From assembly GCA_903824665.1 (NCBI GenBank), contig CAIJXT010000035.1:1-64000 (forward strand): a stretch of 64,000 nucleotides of DNA. Direction: 5' to 3'. The translations under genes and the position numbers were made by a program. The notes beneath the pieces were generated by a model that had not been told where the DNA came from, did not search any database, and saw only the letters and a program-made list of their open reading frames with translations. The stretch comes from an uncultured Bacteroidota bacterium. Its GTDB lineage: Bacteria > Bacteroidota > Bacteroidia > Chitinophagales > Chitinophagaceae. This document shows, piece by piece, positions 51,903-61,504 of the stretch; positions within the stretch are counted from its first letter, which is position 1, and every line of letters begins with the position of its first letter.

Positions 51903-51956
51903 TCTATAGCAAAGTTGGGAATATACCGGAATGTATTTTTTCGGTATTTGGGAAAT

Positions 51957-52826
51957 TTACCGAAAGACTTCGGAGTAGAAGTAGGTGGGGATATGTTCGC
52001 TGATTTTCGGTAGCGATGGTCTTATTTCCTGATCAAATAAAGCAGTTGGCACATACTTCAAATGTTGGACTGAGTTGTTGGTCATAACGAAAATTATTTC
52101 CAGAACATTTGTATCAATGTAAGCAACCCAAAGCAGGTTAACTATCAAATGGCTGTTTACCGATTTGAAATTTGGATTTAATTCCTTGAATTCCTTAAGT
52201 GTACTGGACGTTGAGGTTGCTGTATGTATTTCGCCCGACACCAAGTCTCGGTAATGAATGGCGATTCTTTCGTTTTTTAAAGATTCCACATATAGCACAT
52301 CAAAGAATATTATTGTCGATTTTGTGCTTATTTTCTGAGATTCAATGCTGCCGATCCTATTTGTGCTTTCATTAAAATACTTGCTACGAAAATTCTTATT
52401 GCCATAAAGCATTACATTGAGAATGCTGTTTTCAAATGCGCTCAAAGCTGATTGAATATCATCCTTATCTTTAGAGTAACAAAAGTCATCGTACTGTTTG
52501 TCTCTTAATTCTTCTTTGGTGTAACGTATGGAGGCATCTGTTATCGAATGGAGGATCTTATAGATCCTGTATCTTGCATTGTCGACTAATTTAAACAAAT
52601 CAGTACCATAGTTGCCATTAAGATTGTAGTCGACTAGTAAAAGCCCTATCTCCTGTTGATTGCTCAGAATGTAACGCTTTGCTTCTTGAAAGGCGTTTAC
52701 CCTGCTAAATGTCTTAACATGATATATTGCCAATTCGGATTGATAGCTTTCAACAGCCATTTCAAGCTTTTGAGCGTTGAGGATGTTATCATCAACCAAG
52801 ACAATATTTATTTTCAGTTTATCCAA
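51957..52826 (-). CDS. Atypical response regulator with LytTR-like C-terminal domain
   Basis: A 289-residue protein. The receiver has IVLVDDNILNAQKLE with D12/D13, the likely phosphoacceptor D66 in LLLVDYNLNG, and a Lys in FCYSKDKDD. The C-terminal 130 residues follow LytTR order but are strongly diverged (FFDVLYVESLKNERIAIHYR, then FKSVNSHLIVNLLWVAYIDT). It starts with TTG: the next ATG would remove the acidic pair, and the TTG overlaps the kinase stop by 8 nt (TTGGATAA) with AGAAAG just upstream. It is therefore coupled to the kinase gene and is its likely partner. Confidence 0.75.
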   Translation of the reverse strand: MDKLKINIVLVDDNILNAQKLEMAVESYQSELAIYHVKTFSRVNAFQEAKRYILSNQQEIGLLLVDYNLNGNYGTDLFKLVDNARYRIYKILHSITDASIRYTKEELRDKQYDDFCYSKDKDDIQSALSAFENSILNVMLYGNKNFRSKYFNESTNRIGSIESQKISTKSTIIFFDVLYVESLKNERIAIHYRDLVSGEIHTATSTSSTLKEFKELNPNFKSVNSHLIVNLLWVAYIDTNVLEIIFVMTNNSVQHLKYVPTALFDQEIRPSLPKISEHIPTYFYSEVFR

Positions 52827-55050
52827 TATTCTTTCTAATAAATTGGAGAATTACTTTGGTACCCTTACCATCGTTTAAGTCGTGCTTTTTGTCAAACACT
52901 TGATTCTCAGAAAAGACAATTAAATACTCTTCACCCTCAAAATTGTTAAAGACCTTGATAAGGTTTTGGGCAAGATCATTTCCGCTACTTTCCATACGTG
53001 TGTTTTGCTTTTTGCTTTTTGTGTACTCAATTCCACAACCGTTATCATCAATACTGATTGCGTATCCCCTTTCTGTTTTTAATGCACTTATCTTAATATC
53101 TAAAACATATTGTATTTCCTCCTCATCGCCGATTAAACCATGCTTCAGGGAGTTCATAATAAAGTTGTTTAAAAGATGGGTAGGAACATGCATGTCATTT
53201 AAGACATAATCATTCTGTATTTCGTTAATAATATTGATCTTATACCCTTCGCCCAAATGCACAATTTGGAAAGCTTGTGCATATTCTTTAGACAAATCGA
53301 TTTCTCGGCTGACGGTTGTGACAATTTCTTTTGAATATGCGTAATATTTAGTAATGTAGTTACTTACAACACCTGAAAAGTGTATTATGTGCTCAATATT
53401 AAGTTTAAATGTGTCATTAGGAGGCAGATCTTTCCGGATAAACCTGTTCATTTTTATTTCCACATAATCCGCGATGTTTTTCACAAGCGTTTTGATTTCA
53501 TGATTGGTTGCATGTTGGTTTAATACTTCCAGAATTCTGATCTTATTTTCTTGATCATATAGTATAGCCTCATTTTCCAATACTATAGCTCGCTGTTGTA
53601 CAAGACTCTTTTCGAGACCCAATTTGTTTGCTTTATAGCCCTCTTCAATTGATCTCTTTCGCCAGTACAAAATCAGCAACCCAAACGCACTGATAATTAG
53701 CAAACTGGAAATGCTCAAAATCAATTTTTGATTTTTGTGTCGTACGATTCTTGCTTCATTTATGACCTCATTCCTTTTCAGAACTGCGTTTTCTCTATTT
53801 TTCTTTTCAGTGTCATATTTTATTTGCAGATCATTAATATTCTTATTGTTTTCGTTGTTTAATATTGAATCCTTTACTTCCGTGTAGCGTACAAACATTT
53901 CATATCCGTTCCTGAAATCTCCCATAGCCACATAGTTGTATGACAACCCCCGGTAACCATCCCGAAGCCGATCCCTGGAACCAACTTGCATCGAAATGTT
54001 AATTGCTTCCTTGTAACACTTTGTGGCAGCTGAATATTGCTTTGTGTCTGCATATACCTGAGCAATATTAATTAGGGAAGATGCTATGTCTACTTTATTG
54101 CCAACTTGTTCAGCAAGATTTTTTGATTTGAAAAGATATCTTAACGCTTCAGAATAATTCTTTAGGTAATAATATATTGTACCGATATTGTCTACGCAGC
54201 TTATGATGCCCTTCTTGTTGTCAATTTCCTCAAGTTTTGATAGCGCCTCGATATAATATTTCAAAGCAGTTTTATAGTCTTCCTTTCTAGCGTATGCGTT
54301 ACCCATATTATTCAACGTATAACCCAAGTCTCCCTTATTACCTAAACTATCCCTTATCAATTTTGCCTTCTGATAATATTCTAGAGCCTTATCATAAGCA
54401 CCGAGTGCCATATGAATATTGCCCACATTATTGTAGGAGTTTGACATTTCGGACTTGAGCCCCAATTCTTCCTCAATCTGCAAGTCTTTAATATAATATT
54501 GCAACGCAGTATCAAATTTGGCCATCCCTTCATAGATCAGTCCTAAATTGTTGTAGGTTGCTCCGAGTCTTGTCTTTTTGCCTAATTTCTGCTCTATCTT
54601 TAAGGATTGTAGTTGATATAACAATGCCGTGTCAAAGTTTCCATTATCGGTATATATGTTGCCAATGTTGCTTAGTACCATTGCGGTTCCATTCAAATCT
54701 TTCAATTCCTCATAAAAAGAAAGAGAAGTCAAAAAATATTTCAATGATTCCCTATAACTCCCTATATCATAATAGAACAGACCAATATTATTGTTTGCAT
54801 TAGCCAGCCCGGGTTTGTAATTTAGTTTATTAGAAAGGGTTATTGCATAATGGCCGTAGAGTAGGGATCTTGTTGTATCTCGATCCGATAATTTATATGA
54901 TAAAGAATTTAGCAACTTTACTTTGTTTGTATCCTCTCCTTGTTTTTGCATAACTCTTTCCAGAGAGTCAATAACACCCAACTTCTGTCCCTTAGCTGTC
55001 AACCCTACTAAAAGACCCAGTATTATCTGAAATATCAAAAATGCTCTCAC
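52819..55050 (-). CDS. TPR sensor histidine kinase-like protein with degenerate H-box
   Basis: A 743-residue sensor. The signal peptide is about residues 1-22. Eight or nine TPR units of the NNIGxxYxxxxxYxxALxY type cover 45-385, then comes a charged coil, one membrane helix (KLILSISSLLIISAFGLLIL, about 430-455) and a cytoplasmic kinase region. The ATPase part is recognisable (NNFIMNSLKHGL, SIDDNGCGIEYTK, NDGKGTKVILQFI). The dimerisation region LEVLNQHATNHEIKTLVKNI does not fit the LytS H-box, so the phosphorylated His is uncertain. It overlaps the regulator gene by 8 nt. It begins next to the defence island boundary. Confidence 0.8.
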   Translation of the reverse strand: MRAFLIFQIILGLLVGLTAKGQKLGVIDSLERVMQKQGEDTNKVKLLNSLSYKLSDRDTTRSLLYGHYAITLSNKLNYKPGLANANNNIGLFYYDIGSYRESLKYFLTSLSFYEELKDLNGTAMVLSNIGNIYTDNGNFDTALLYQLQSLKIEQKLGKKTRLGATYNNLGLIYEGMAKFDTALQYYIKDLQIEEELGLKSEMSNSYNNVGNIHMALGAYDKALEYYQKAKLIRDSLGNKGDLGYTLNNMGNAYARKEDYKTALKYYIEALSKLEEIDNKKGIISCVDNIGTIYYYLKNYSEALRYLFKSKNLAEQVGNKVDIASSLINIAQVYADTKQYSAATKCYKEAINISMQVGSRDRLRDGYRGLSYNYVAMGDFRNGYEMFVRYTEVKDSILNNENNKNINDLQIKYDTEKKNRENAVLKRNEVINEARIVRHKNQKLILSISSLLIISAFGLLILYWRKRSIEEGYKANKLGLEKSLVQQRAIVLENEAILYDQENKIRILEVLNQHATNHEIKTLVKNIADYVEIKMNRFIRKDLPPNDTFKLNIEHIIHFSGVVSNYITKYYAYSKEIVTTVSREIDLSKEYAQAFQIVHLGEGYKINIINEIQNDYVLNDMHVPTHLLNNFIMNSLKHGLIGDEEEIQYVLDIKISALKTERGYAISIDDNGCGIEYTKSKKQNTRMESSGNDLAQNLIKVFNNFEGEEYLIVFSENQVFDKKHDLNDGKGTKVILQFIRKNIG

Positions 55051-55400
55051 AAAAAAATGATAAAAAGGCTAAAAAAAAATCTCGTAATTCTATAGATCAT
55101 GCATAGGCTGAATTCAAGCAGCAAATGCAACACTATGTAAATTTAGCAATTTAGTTGATGTGATAAATTTGTTCTTTTTACGAGGACTGTTGTTGAGCTT
55201 TTTTTGCACTTGATTTATTCTGTCTACTGTTATTGTGCTAAGTGCATTAAAGCAATTTTTTGAGAAAATCGACGCCATCAAAAAAATGGCGAGCTATCGA
55301 TATACCTATACTCTCCAAACAATATACTATTGACAATAATTAGACTGGCTACAGATAATGACACATCACAATGTATGCCTAAATTGGTCAACTGAAAAAG
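55051..55400. other. 350-nt AT-rich spacer
   Basis: This spacer holds the presumed promoter region of the kinase gene, with no clear TAnnTTTG match on the minus strand. It has no gene. It leads into the transposase remnant. Confidence 0.5.
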
Positions 55401-55808
55401 TCAGATGCCAACTACTAATGATTTTGGAGTCGGAGGTTCATCATTCATAAAGGTAGCCACGTATGCAATAAGGTTTGACCATAAGGCAAAAGGCACTTGC
55501 CCGGCCAGATTGACTAGGTTGGTTACCATTATTATGGAGACGATTAACAATTCGCTAGTCTTTGCCAGTCGGGCTTTTATGTGACCTAAGCCATACTTTC
55601 TTTTTGCCTGGCCAAACTTGCCTTCTATTGGGTTTCGCTCTCCCGGACTTACGTGTTATTTCACTGCATTTGGTCTTCCAAGTGGCTTGGCTTTTAGATT
55701 TATCCCAAGCAGCTATAGTTGCTTTCCGTTCTCCCAGGTACAATCTATTTTGTCGGCCAGTGGCTCCTTACGGTATTATCCAAATCGCCTTTTATACCTT
55801 TCAGGCCG
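55401..55808 (-). pseudogene. Decayed C-terminal part of an IS1182/IS5-type transposase
   Basis: One minus-strand frame reads the end of a DDE transposase: ERYKRRFG, then ADKIDCTWENGKQL (family ADKIYRTRENR), KAKPLGRPNAVK (family KPLGRP), ERNPIEGKFGQAKRKYGLGH (family ERIPIEGKFGQGK), and an ITVNL-like end at MVTNLVNLAGQVPF. At least three stops interrupt it (TAA after RRFG, TAG after GKQL, TAA after AVK), and only the C-terminal third is left. No inverted repeats could be recognised. It marks an old insertion at the edge of the defence island, 54 nt from the end of hsdR. Confidence 0.75.
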
Positions 55809-55861
55809 ATTTTAGAGCGACAACTGATGTTTGGAAATACGTCAAAACAGTTAATATTTTA

Positions 55862-58834
55862 TCAATAATACTCCTTTATATACCCATACGCCTTTTCAAA
55901 AAGTTCTTCTTCTTTATGAAGTTGATACTTTAGTAGTGTTTTTCGCAATGACTTTTGAACCTCTCTTTCTCCCGCAACGGTTGTTTGCCAGCCGGGAAAG
56001 CGAACTATTTTTACTATAGCGTCTATGTCATTCACTATACGCTCTACGACAGCAGGTGTTTTATCCGTTTTTAATTCTAAAAACAGCTCGGTTAATACTG
56101 ATGTCGCCGATTTTCGTTCTTCAGGCGTGTACATGTTCCGCTCAACCTCTAAAGTGTCGCGTGCTATCTGGCAAAGCTCTTTGATAAAGTCGATGCTACT
56201 TATCAATCCCTTTTCTGCTTTAAGCCGCACATCATCAAGCCTATCACTAAGTTTTTTAATTTCCGGGTCACCACCACGCCCTTTGAACCTGTAGATCAGT
56301 AACCTCATTACTTTCTCGGCTTCCTTAGGGTCCTTTTTATTCATTAGGCTATCAATAACTTCAGCATCAAGCACCATTTCTTCCATCTCATGGTTTACAC
56401 CATCTACGTGTATATGATCATGAATGAGGGCAGTTGTTTGCGCACCAAGGGCGTGCCACAATAGCCTGCCATGATCGTCTGTAGCAGGGCGCACAGAAGT
56501 GTAGACCTGGCTTAGCCATTTATAATCTCGCTGGCATGAATTGAGGATAGGATCGGGACTTAACGCCTCCCAAACTTTAGACAAGGAATTATAGTCTTTG
56601 GCAAAAGCATCTCTTTTTTCATTGGTGTTGATACATTCCTGTGCTTTTGTCAAACCTTCAAATCCTTCAATAGACCTGTCAGTTCCCGAAAAATGCATCA
56701 AACACTTTTCTATCAATAGAGGTAACTGTTCCCTGAGCTCCTCCAAATTTGTGACAATTGCTTTTACCGCAAGCTCATCGAAGGCTAATGCTTTGGCTGT
56801 ATCATCAAAAACGCCGAAATAATCTACTATCCTGCCAAACGATTTGTTTGGGAATAAACGGTTGGTCCTGCAAATGGCCTGCAAAAGCGTATGATCTTTC
56901 ATAGACTTATCCAGGTACATAGTTTGCAGAATAGGCGCATCAAATCCAGTAAGCAGCTTTGCAGTGACTATTAAGAATTTCAGTGGCGAATTAGCATCAT
57001 TATATTCGTCAACTACCTTTTCCTGCTTGTCTTTATCCATCGCCCACTTCTGCTTGAATTCGAGACTGTCGTTGGCCGTTGTTGAAATAACTACCTGACT
57101 CATTCGCTCCGGCAGGAGTATATCAAGTTGCTCTTTGTACAGCACACAAGCTTCCCTGTCTGGTGCTACTATCATTGCTTTAAAACCTTGCGGCTCCACA
57201 TGCTCCCGGAAGTGTTCCGCTATATCAGTTACAATGGTCCTGATACGCTCCGGCGATTTAAGGAAAACGGACATCTTTGCCGCCTGCTGGCTCAGCAGAT
57301 TCTTATCAGCTTCACTAAGGTCGTTTGCCAGTTCATTAAATGCAATGTCAAGTTTTTCTTTGTCTATATGAACGTTAGGCAGGCGGGGCTCAAAATGCAA
57401 TGGCCTTGTTTGCTCATCGCGAAGACTGTCCTGGAAAGTGTACCTGCTCAGATAGCCTCCCTCATCCCCTTCGGCACCAAAAGCCCAGAAGGTATTTTTA
57501 TCAGCTTTATTTATGGGAGTACCAGTTAGGCCGAACAAAAATGCGTTGGGTAAAGCAGCACGCATTTTCCTGCCTAGGTTGCCCTCCTGAGTGCGGTGGG
57601 CTTCATCCACCATCAGGATAATGTTTTCGCGTTTATTCATGTCGGCATAAGCATCCTTAAACTTATGCACCATGGTAATAATAATTTTCCTGGTGTCTTT
57701 TTCAAGCAGGTCGTGCAGCTCTTTAATACTATCGGCATTCACCAGGTTGGGTATATCCGCAGCATTGAATGTGCCTGATATCTGAGTGTCGAGGTCTATG
57801 CGATCTATTACTATGACCACAGTGGGGCTCTTCAGCTCCGCCATTTTCCGCAGCTTTTGCGCAGCAAACACCATGAGTAATGACTTGCCCGACCCCTGGA
57901 AATGCCAAATCAAACCCTTCCTTATGATCCCTTCTTCTACGCGGGCTACTATAGCATTGGCACCTTCATATTGCTGGTAGCGGGCTACTACCTTTATTTT
58001 CCGCTTTTTGCTATTGGTGCTGTAGATGACGAAATACTGCAAAATATCAAGCAGCGTTTGCGGGCGCAGCAGGCTGCTCATTTGCTTTTTTACGTCATGC
58101 AAGTTGGCATATTTTGCCAGCTCGTCATTTTCTTCTTCTATCCTCCACGGGCACCAGAATTCCAGCGGTGTTTTCACCGCACCATACCTCAGCTCTTTAC
58201 CCTCTGTGGCAAAGCTGAGGATATTGGGCACAAATAGTGCAGGCACTGTGCCCTCATAAATATCATGAATATCAAAAGCGCCATCTAGCCACGATACCGC
58301 TGGGCGCACTGGCGTTTTGGCCTCACCTACCACAACCGGTATGCCATTGATGAACATTACTATATCCGGTATCTTGGTTTCTCTGGCTCTGATCTTGAAT
58401 TGGTTGGTGAGTATGTAGGTGTTATTACCATAGTCCTCAAAATCAATGAGCCTTATCGCCACATGAGCCCCATCTTTACCGAAGGGCATGGTCTTATCTC
58501 CCTTTAGCCACAATGCAAACTCTTCATTGGCCGATACCAGCCCCAAGTTGCCTACTGATAGCAAAATGGCCCGCAGCTTATGTATCACCTCATCTGCCCG
58601 CTCCGGCTGCGCATATATCTCAGGGTTTATTTTGATAAGTGCCTTTTTCAGCTCTCCCTCCAGCAACACTTCAGTTATTTCCCGCTTAAGCCTATCGGCA
58701 GGTACATACTCCCATAGAGCATTGCCATACCGCGACTCCGGTTCACTCACCACTCCACCGGCAAGGTTAAGATTTACGCCAGTTAGCTCTTTTACGATAA
58801 GGTGTTCTACGGTATTGAGTTCGTTGAATGACAT
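55862..58834 (-). CDS. hsdR: Type I restriction enzyme, restriction subunit R
   Basis: A 990-residue motor-nuclease subunit. The N-terminal nuclease domain has the PD-(D/E)xK residues D157, E171 and K173 (KIPDIVMF, VVVGEAKTP). The helicase has GSGKS (314-318), the DEAH box at 410-413 (VDEAHRTQ), GLTGTP (435-440) and TAKLLTGFDAPILQ. A helical region that binds the methylase core follows. With HsdM and HsdS it cuts DNA lacking the host methylation pattern after translocating along it. Its ATG lies 1 nt after the HNH gene, so it is last in the operon; the methylase gene must lie outside the window. All core residues are intact. Confidence 0.95.
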   Translation of the reverse strand: MSFNELNTVEHLIVKELTGVNLNLAGGVVSEPESRYGNALWEYVPADRLKREITEVLLEGELKKALIKINPEIYAQPERADEVIHKLRAILLSVGNLGLVSANEEFALWLKGDKTMPFGKDGAHVAIRLIDFEDYGNNTYILTNQFKIRARETKIPDIVMFINGIPVVVGEAKTPVRPAVSWLDGAFDIHDIYEGTVPALFVPNILSFATEGKELRYGAVKTPLEFWCPWRIEEENDELAKYANLHDVKKQMSSLLRPQTLLDILQYFVIYSTNSKKRKIKVVARYQQYEGANAIVARVEEGIIRKGLIWHFQGSGKSLLMVFAAQKLRKMAELKSPTVVIVIDRIDLDTQISGTFNAADIPNLVNADSIKELHDLLEKDTRKIIITMVHKFKDAYADMNKRENIILMVDEAHRTQEGNLGRKMRAALPNAFLFGLTGTPINKADKNTFWAFGAEGDEGGYLSRYTFQDSLRDEQTRPLHFEPRLPNVHIDKEKLDIAFNELANDLSEADKNLLSQQAAKMSVFLKSPERIRTIVTDIAEHFREHVEPQGFKAMIVAPDREACVLYKEQLDILLPERMSQVVISTTANDSLEFKQKWAMDKDKQEKVVDEYNDANSPLKFLIVTAKLLTGFDAPILQTMYLDKSMKDHTLLQAICRTNRLFPNKSFGRIVDYFGVFDDTAKALAFDELAVKAIVTNLEELREQLPLLIEKCLMHFSGTDRSIEGFEGLTKAQECINTNEKRDAFAKDYNSLSKVWEALSPDPILNSCQRDYKWLSQVYTSVRPATDDHGRLLWHALGAQTTALIHDHIHVDGVNHEMEEMVLDAEVIDSLMNKKDPKEAEKVMRLLIYRFKGRGGDPEIKKLSDRLDDVRLKAEKGLISSIDFIKELCQIARDTLEVERNMYTPEERKSATSVLTELFLELKTDKTPAVVERIVNDIDAIVKIVRFPGWQTTVAGEREVQKSLRKTLLKYQLHKEEELFEKAYGYIKEYY

Positions 58835-58835
58835 G

Positions 58836-59708
58836 CTATATTGATTGTATAAATTTGATAAATGCTATGCGTAATACCGTCGCGCCGCGTTTATTCCCTA
58901 TTGCGGCCACTAAAAATTGATCATATTGTAGTAGCATTTCTTTATAAAATGCACTGTATGATAAATTCCGACTTATCGGCCGCCATATATCTTCTTCGAT
59001 AATGTCCTTCAAATCGTCTATAACGACGATTGCGGCTCTTTCTCCAGATACATACCTGTCAATACGTCTTCCAAATTTGTACAGAAGATCATCGACAATT
59101 TTCTTTCTTCCATTGATCCAAAGTTCGTCTCTATTCAAGCCATAAACTTTAATACTCAATGTACCCCTTGGAGAGTTACTATCAACAATTTTACCACTTG
59201 GCAAAAATTTAATGTGCTTTGCAGGGTCATCGATTTCGGGGTTTATAAGCTCAAAACCTTCGTTCTTTAGAGGACTATTCAAAATGAAATTTGCTCTGTC
59301 ATCGAGAACACCAGCCAAAAGCGTAGGACCAAGAACTCTTCCTGGTATGTTTCTTATCGGGAACTGATTGTTTTTAGTAGAATTACAATTGCCACAGGCA
59401 AGTAACAGGTTTGACCATTCATAAGCTAGCCAATAATAACCAGTGTGAACAATTCCAAATACTCCATCCTTGGGCCGAAAATGTTCAACCTGAGCTGGAC
59501 TCCCTTTAGGTTCTTGTTCGCAATAAGCACATTTGCTATTGTAAATCCCTTTCAACATACGAAGGATGGGTGCACTTCTATATAATCCTGAAGCACCAGG
59601 GAACCAGCCACCAGCTGCCATTACAGCAGCCTTTGCATCGATATACGGTTGCCTATGTGGGTTTAGACTAAGTGGACGAATTAGATAATGTTTGTTTATT
59701 TTTTTCAT
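58836..59708 (-). CDS. HNH endonuclease, PtuB-like
   Basis: A 290-residue nuclease. The zinc-finger type HNH core has C60-x2-C63 (SKCAYCEQ), then VEHFRPK with H76 as the likely catalytic His, a WSNLLLAC stretch, and the second Cys pair C105-x2-C108 (ACGNCNSTKNNQFP). This pattern is that of the HNH partners of AAA ATPases in Septu-type defence systems and in some retron systems. It overlaps the ATPase gene by 4 nt (ATGA), as in Septu ptuAB loci. In Septu the pair protects against phage, and the ATPase controls the nuclease. The assignment rests on motif and neighbour. Confidence 0.85.
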   Translation of the reverse strand: MKKINKHYLIRPLSLNPHRQPYIDAKAAVMAAGGWFPGASGLYRSAPILRMLKGIYNSKCAYCEQEPKGSPAQVEHFRPKDGVFGIVHTGYYWLAYEWSNLLLACGNCNSTKNNQFPIRNIPGRVLGPTLLAGVLDDRANFILNSPLKNEGFELINPEIDDPAKHIKFLPSGKIVDSNSPRGTLSIKVYGLNRDELWINGRKKIVDDLLYKFGRRIDRYVSGERAAIVVIDDLKDIIEEDIWRPISRNLSYSAFYKEMLLQYDQFLVAAIGNKRGATVLRIAFIKFIQSI

Positions 59709-61492
59709 TTTTTGCCAAGGGTTGCTTTCAGTTTAGCTATATACTGTGCATCAGGCATAATTTTGATATTCAGCTTTTTCTTCAGTTCCTCAAAGTCTTT
59801 GGCTTCTTCGTAGTCATCCTGAGTTAGAATTTCCGATTTATCTTGATTTGAATTGGCAGATATCGTTCGCATTCCAAAAACAGGTGAAGTCAAAATGTTG
59901 TTTGGAGTGAGGTTCTTTACATGGAAATTCTCTATTTTATCAACGACAATTTCCATTTTTGAATCGCGTTTTACCACATAAAAGGCACTTTCTTCAGGAG
60001 CGCCAAGCAATGGAATTGGGCTATGAGTTGAAATTACAAATTGAATACATCGAAAATTATCATTCAGCAGCTTAACAATTGCCTTCTGAAAAATTGGGTG
60101 TAGGTGGATATCAATTTCATCTATTAACACAATACCTTGAAGTTCTGCTATGTCCGTTACTTCCGGCTGCTCCTGAAATAATCTAACAATCATATCGCCT
60201 ACCATCGATATGATATTTTTAGCCCCAGAGGCCAATTGTCCATATGAAACTTTTAACACAGCAACGTCAGCCTCCAATTTGTCTACGTTGAACTGAGAAT
60301 CACTTTCTTCGAATAGTTCATCATTGTCCGGATTACCTAAAACGTATTGTGTAGGACTATTGTCATTTGACCATATAAATTTTCGAAAACCGGGGATCAT
60401 ATCCCGTATTGCTGCTGCTATTATTGACTTTCGCTTCTCCAGCTCTTCATCGTCAAGATTCGGAAGTAACTGCAATCCTTTTTCAATGTCGTATAGTATA
60501 GGTGCCGAATTAAATAAACTGTCGTTGTAACTATGTTGGCTTATATCAATATCAATAGAGTGGTTAGTCATCAATCTATACGGTCCATAACTTGCGTAAC
60601 CTAAAACCACTTTCTCCGCAGTGTGGTTGGAACTTTTTGTTTTACTAAACTCTACAACTTTTTGCGCACTGCCTTTTTCAGTATGTACACTCAGTTTAAC
60701 TTCAACATTATAGTCTCCTTCTAGGCCTGATTCTGCAATTATTTTGTGATCAGACGTCAGGGCAGTACCAATTGCTTTGAGAATAGTACTTTTTCCGGTT
60801 CCATTTTCCCCAGTCAAAAAAATACACTTTGCATTTTGAGGAATATCTCCGATAACGCAGTTTTTAATTCCGAGAAAAGAGTTAATTCTTATTTCATTAA
60901 GCTTGAACGGATTTGGCACCTCCCTTTTTTCATCTTCAGTAGTAAATGTAATGCTAGTTATTCTAGGCGTTCTACGATATCGCTCAATGTTATTTATCCA
61001 TTTTTCAAATGTTTTCTCAGGTATTAAACCAAGTTTGTTGCCGTCTTTTTTCAATTCTGTTGACCTCAAGATAGCATCATCAATTCTAGGTTTATCTTCT
61101 TTCAAGAATACATCCAATGATTCTTTTATTATTCCAAATTGCCAACCGCTATTACCATAGTATTTGTAATACCTTCCTTTAATAAGGTCCAATTCTGAGA
61201 TTTTGCCATAAAGCTCCCTATCCACAAAAGTTTTTTTAATATCTGAGTCAAAAACCGAAATCATCAAGAAACACTCCGTATCCATGATACAGAAATAAAT
61301 GTTCGGAGTTTTGTTCATCCAGTCGGTACCTGTCCAGAATGAAATCGCTATATAACTATCATTACCATGAAACCAATACCCGCGATCTAATCGTCCAAAC
61401 CTATTTGTGATTCTGGTTGTAAATCGAAAGCCGGGGTCATGTTCATGCCTCTCGGACAAGTACTTATATAACTCTTCATATAATTCATGCAT
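59705..61492 (-). CDS. AAA/ABC-type ATPase, PtuA-like
   Basis: A 595-residue ATPase of the RecF/SMC-like ABC class. Walker A is GENGTGKS (228-235), a signature-like QLASGAK stretch lies near 419-425, Walker B is VLIDEID (455-461) followed by HLHP, and the switch His is H490 in STHSP. Residues 1-190 precede the ATPase and form an extra N-terminal domain (YWFHGNDSYIAISFWTG, TPNIYFCIMDTECFLMISVF) that I do not recognise. As the upstream half of a Septu-like pair it would sense invading DNA or nucleotide state and license the HNH enzyme. It starts 12 nt after the GIY-YIG gene. Confidence 0.85.
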   Translation of the reverse strand: MHELYEELYKYLSERHEHDPGFRFTTRITNRFGRLDRGYWFHGNDSYIAISFWTGTDWMNKTPNIYFCIMDTECFLMISVFDSDIKKTFVDRELYGKISELDLIKGRYYKYYGNSGWQFGIIKESLDVFLKEDKPRIDDAILRSTELKKDGNKLGLIPEKTFEKWINNIERYRRTPRITSITFTTEDEKREVPNPFKLNEIRINSFLGIKNCVIGDIPQNAKCIFLTGENGTGKSTILKAIGTALTSDHKIIAESGLEGDYNVEVKLSVHTEKGSAQKVVEFSKTKSSNHTAEKVVLGYASYGPYRLMTNHSIDIDISQHSYNDSLFNSAPILYDIEKGLQLLPNLDDEELEKRKSIIAAAIRDMIPGFRKFIWSNDNSPTQYVLGNPDNDELFEESDSQFNVDKLEADVAVLKVSYGQLASGAKNIISMVGDMIVRLFQEQPEVTDIAELQGIVLIDEIDIHLHPIFQKAIVKLLNDNFRCIQFVISTHSPIPLLGAPEESAFYVVKRDSKMEIVVDKIENFHVKNLTPNNILTSPVFGMRTISANSNQDKSEILTQDDYEEAKDFEELKKKLNIKIMPDAQYIAKLKATLGKK

Positions 61493-61504
61493 GATGATGG
61501 TAAT

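Noticed and set aside
51939-51965. Hairpin at the end of the second regulator as an intrinsic terminator
   Set aside because: The 8-bp dyad is followed on the minus strand by an A-run, not a T-run, so it lacks the usual terminator form.
55562-55933. Plus-strand frame of 123 codons next to hsdR
   Set aside because: It is antisense to the transposase remnant, which explains the sequence far better.
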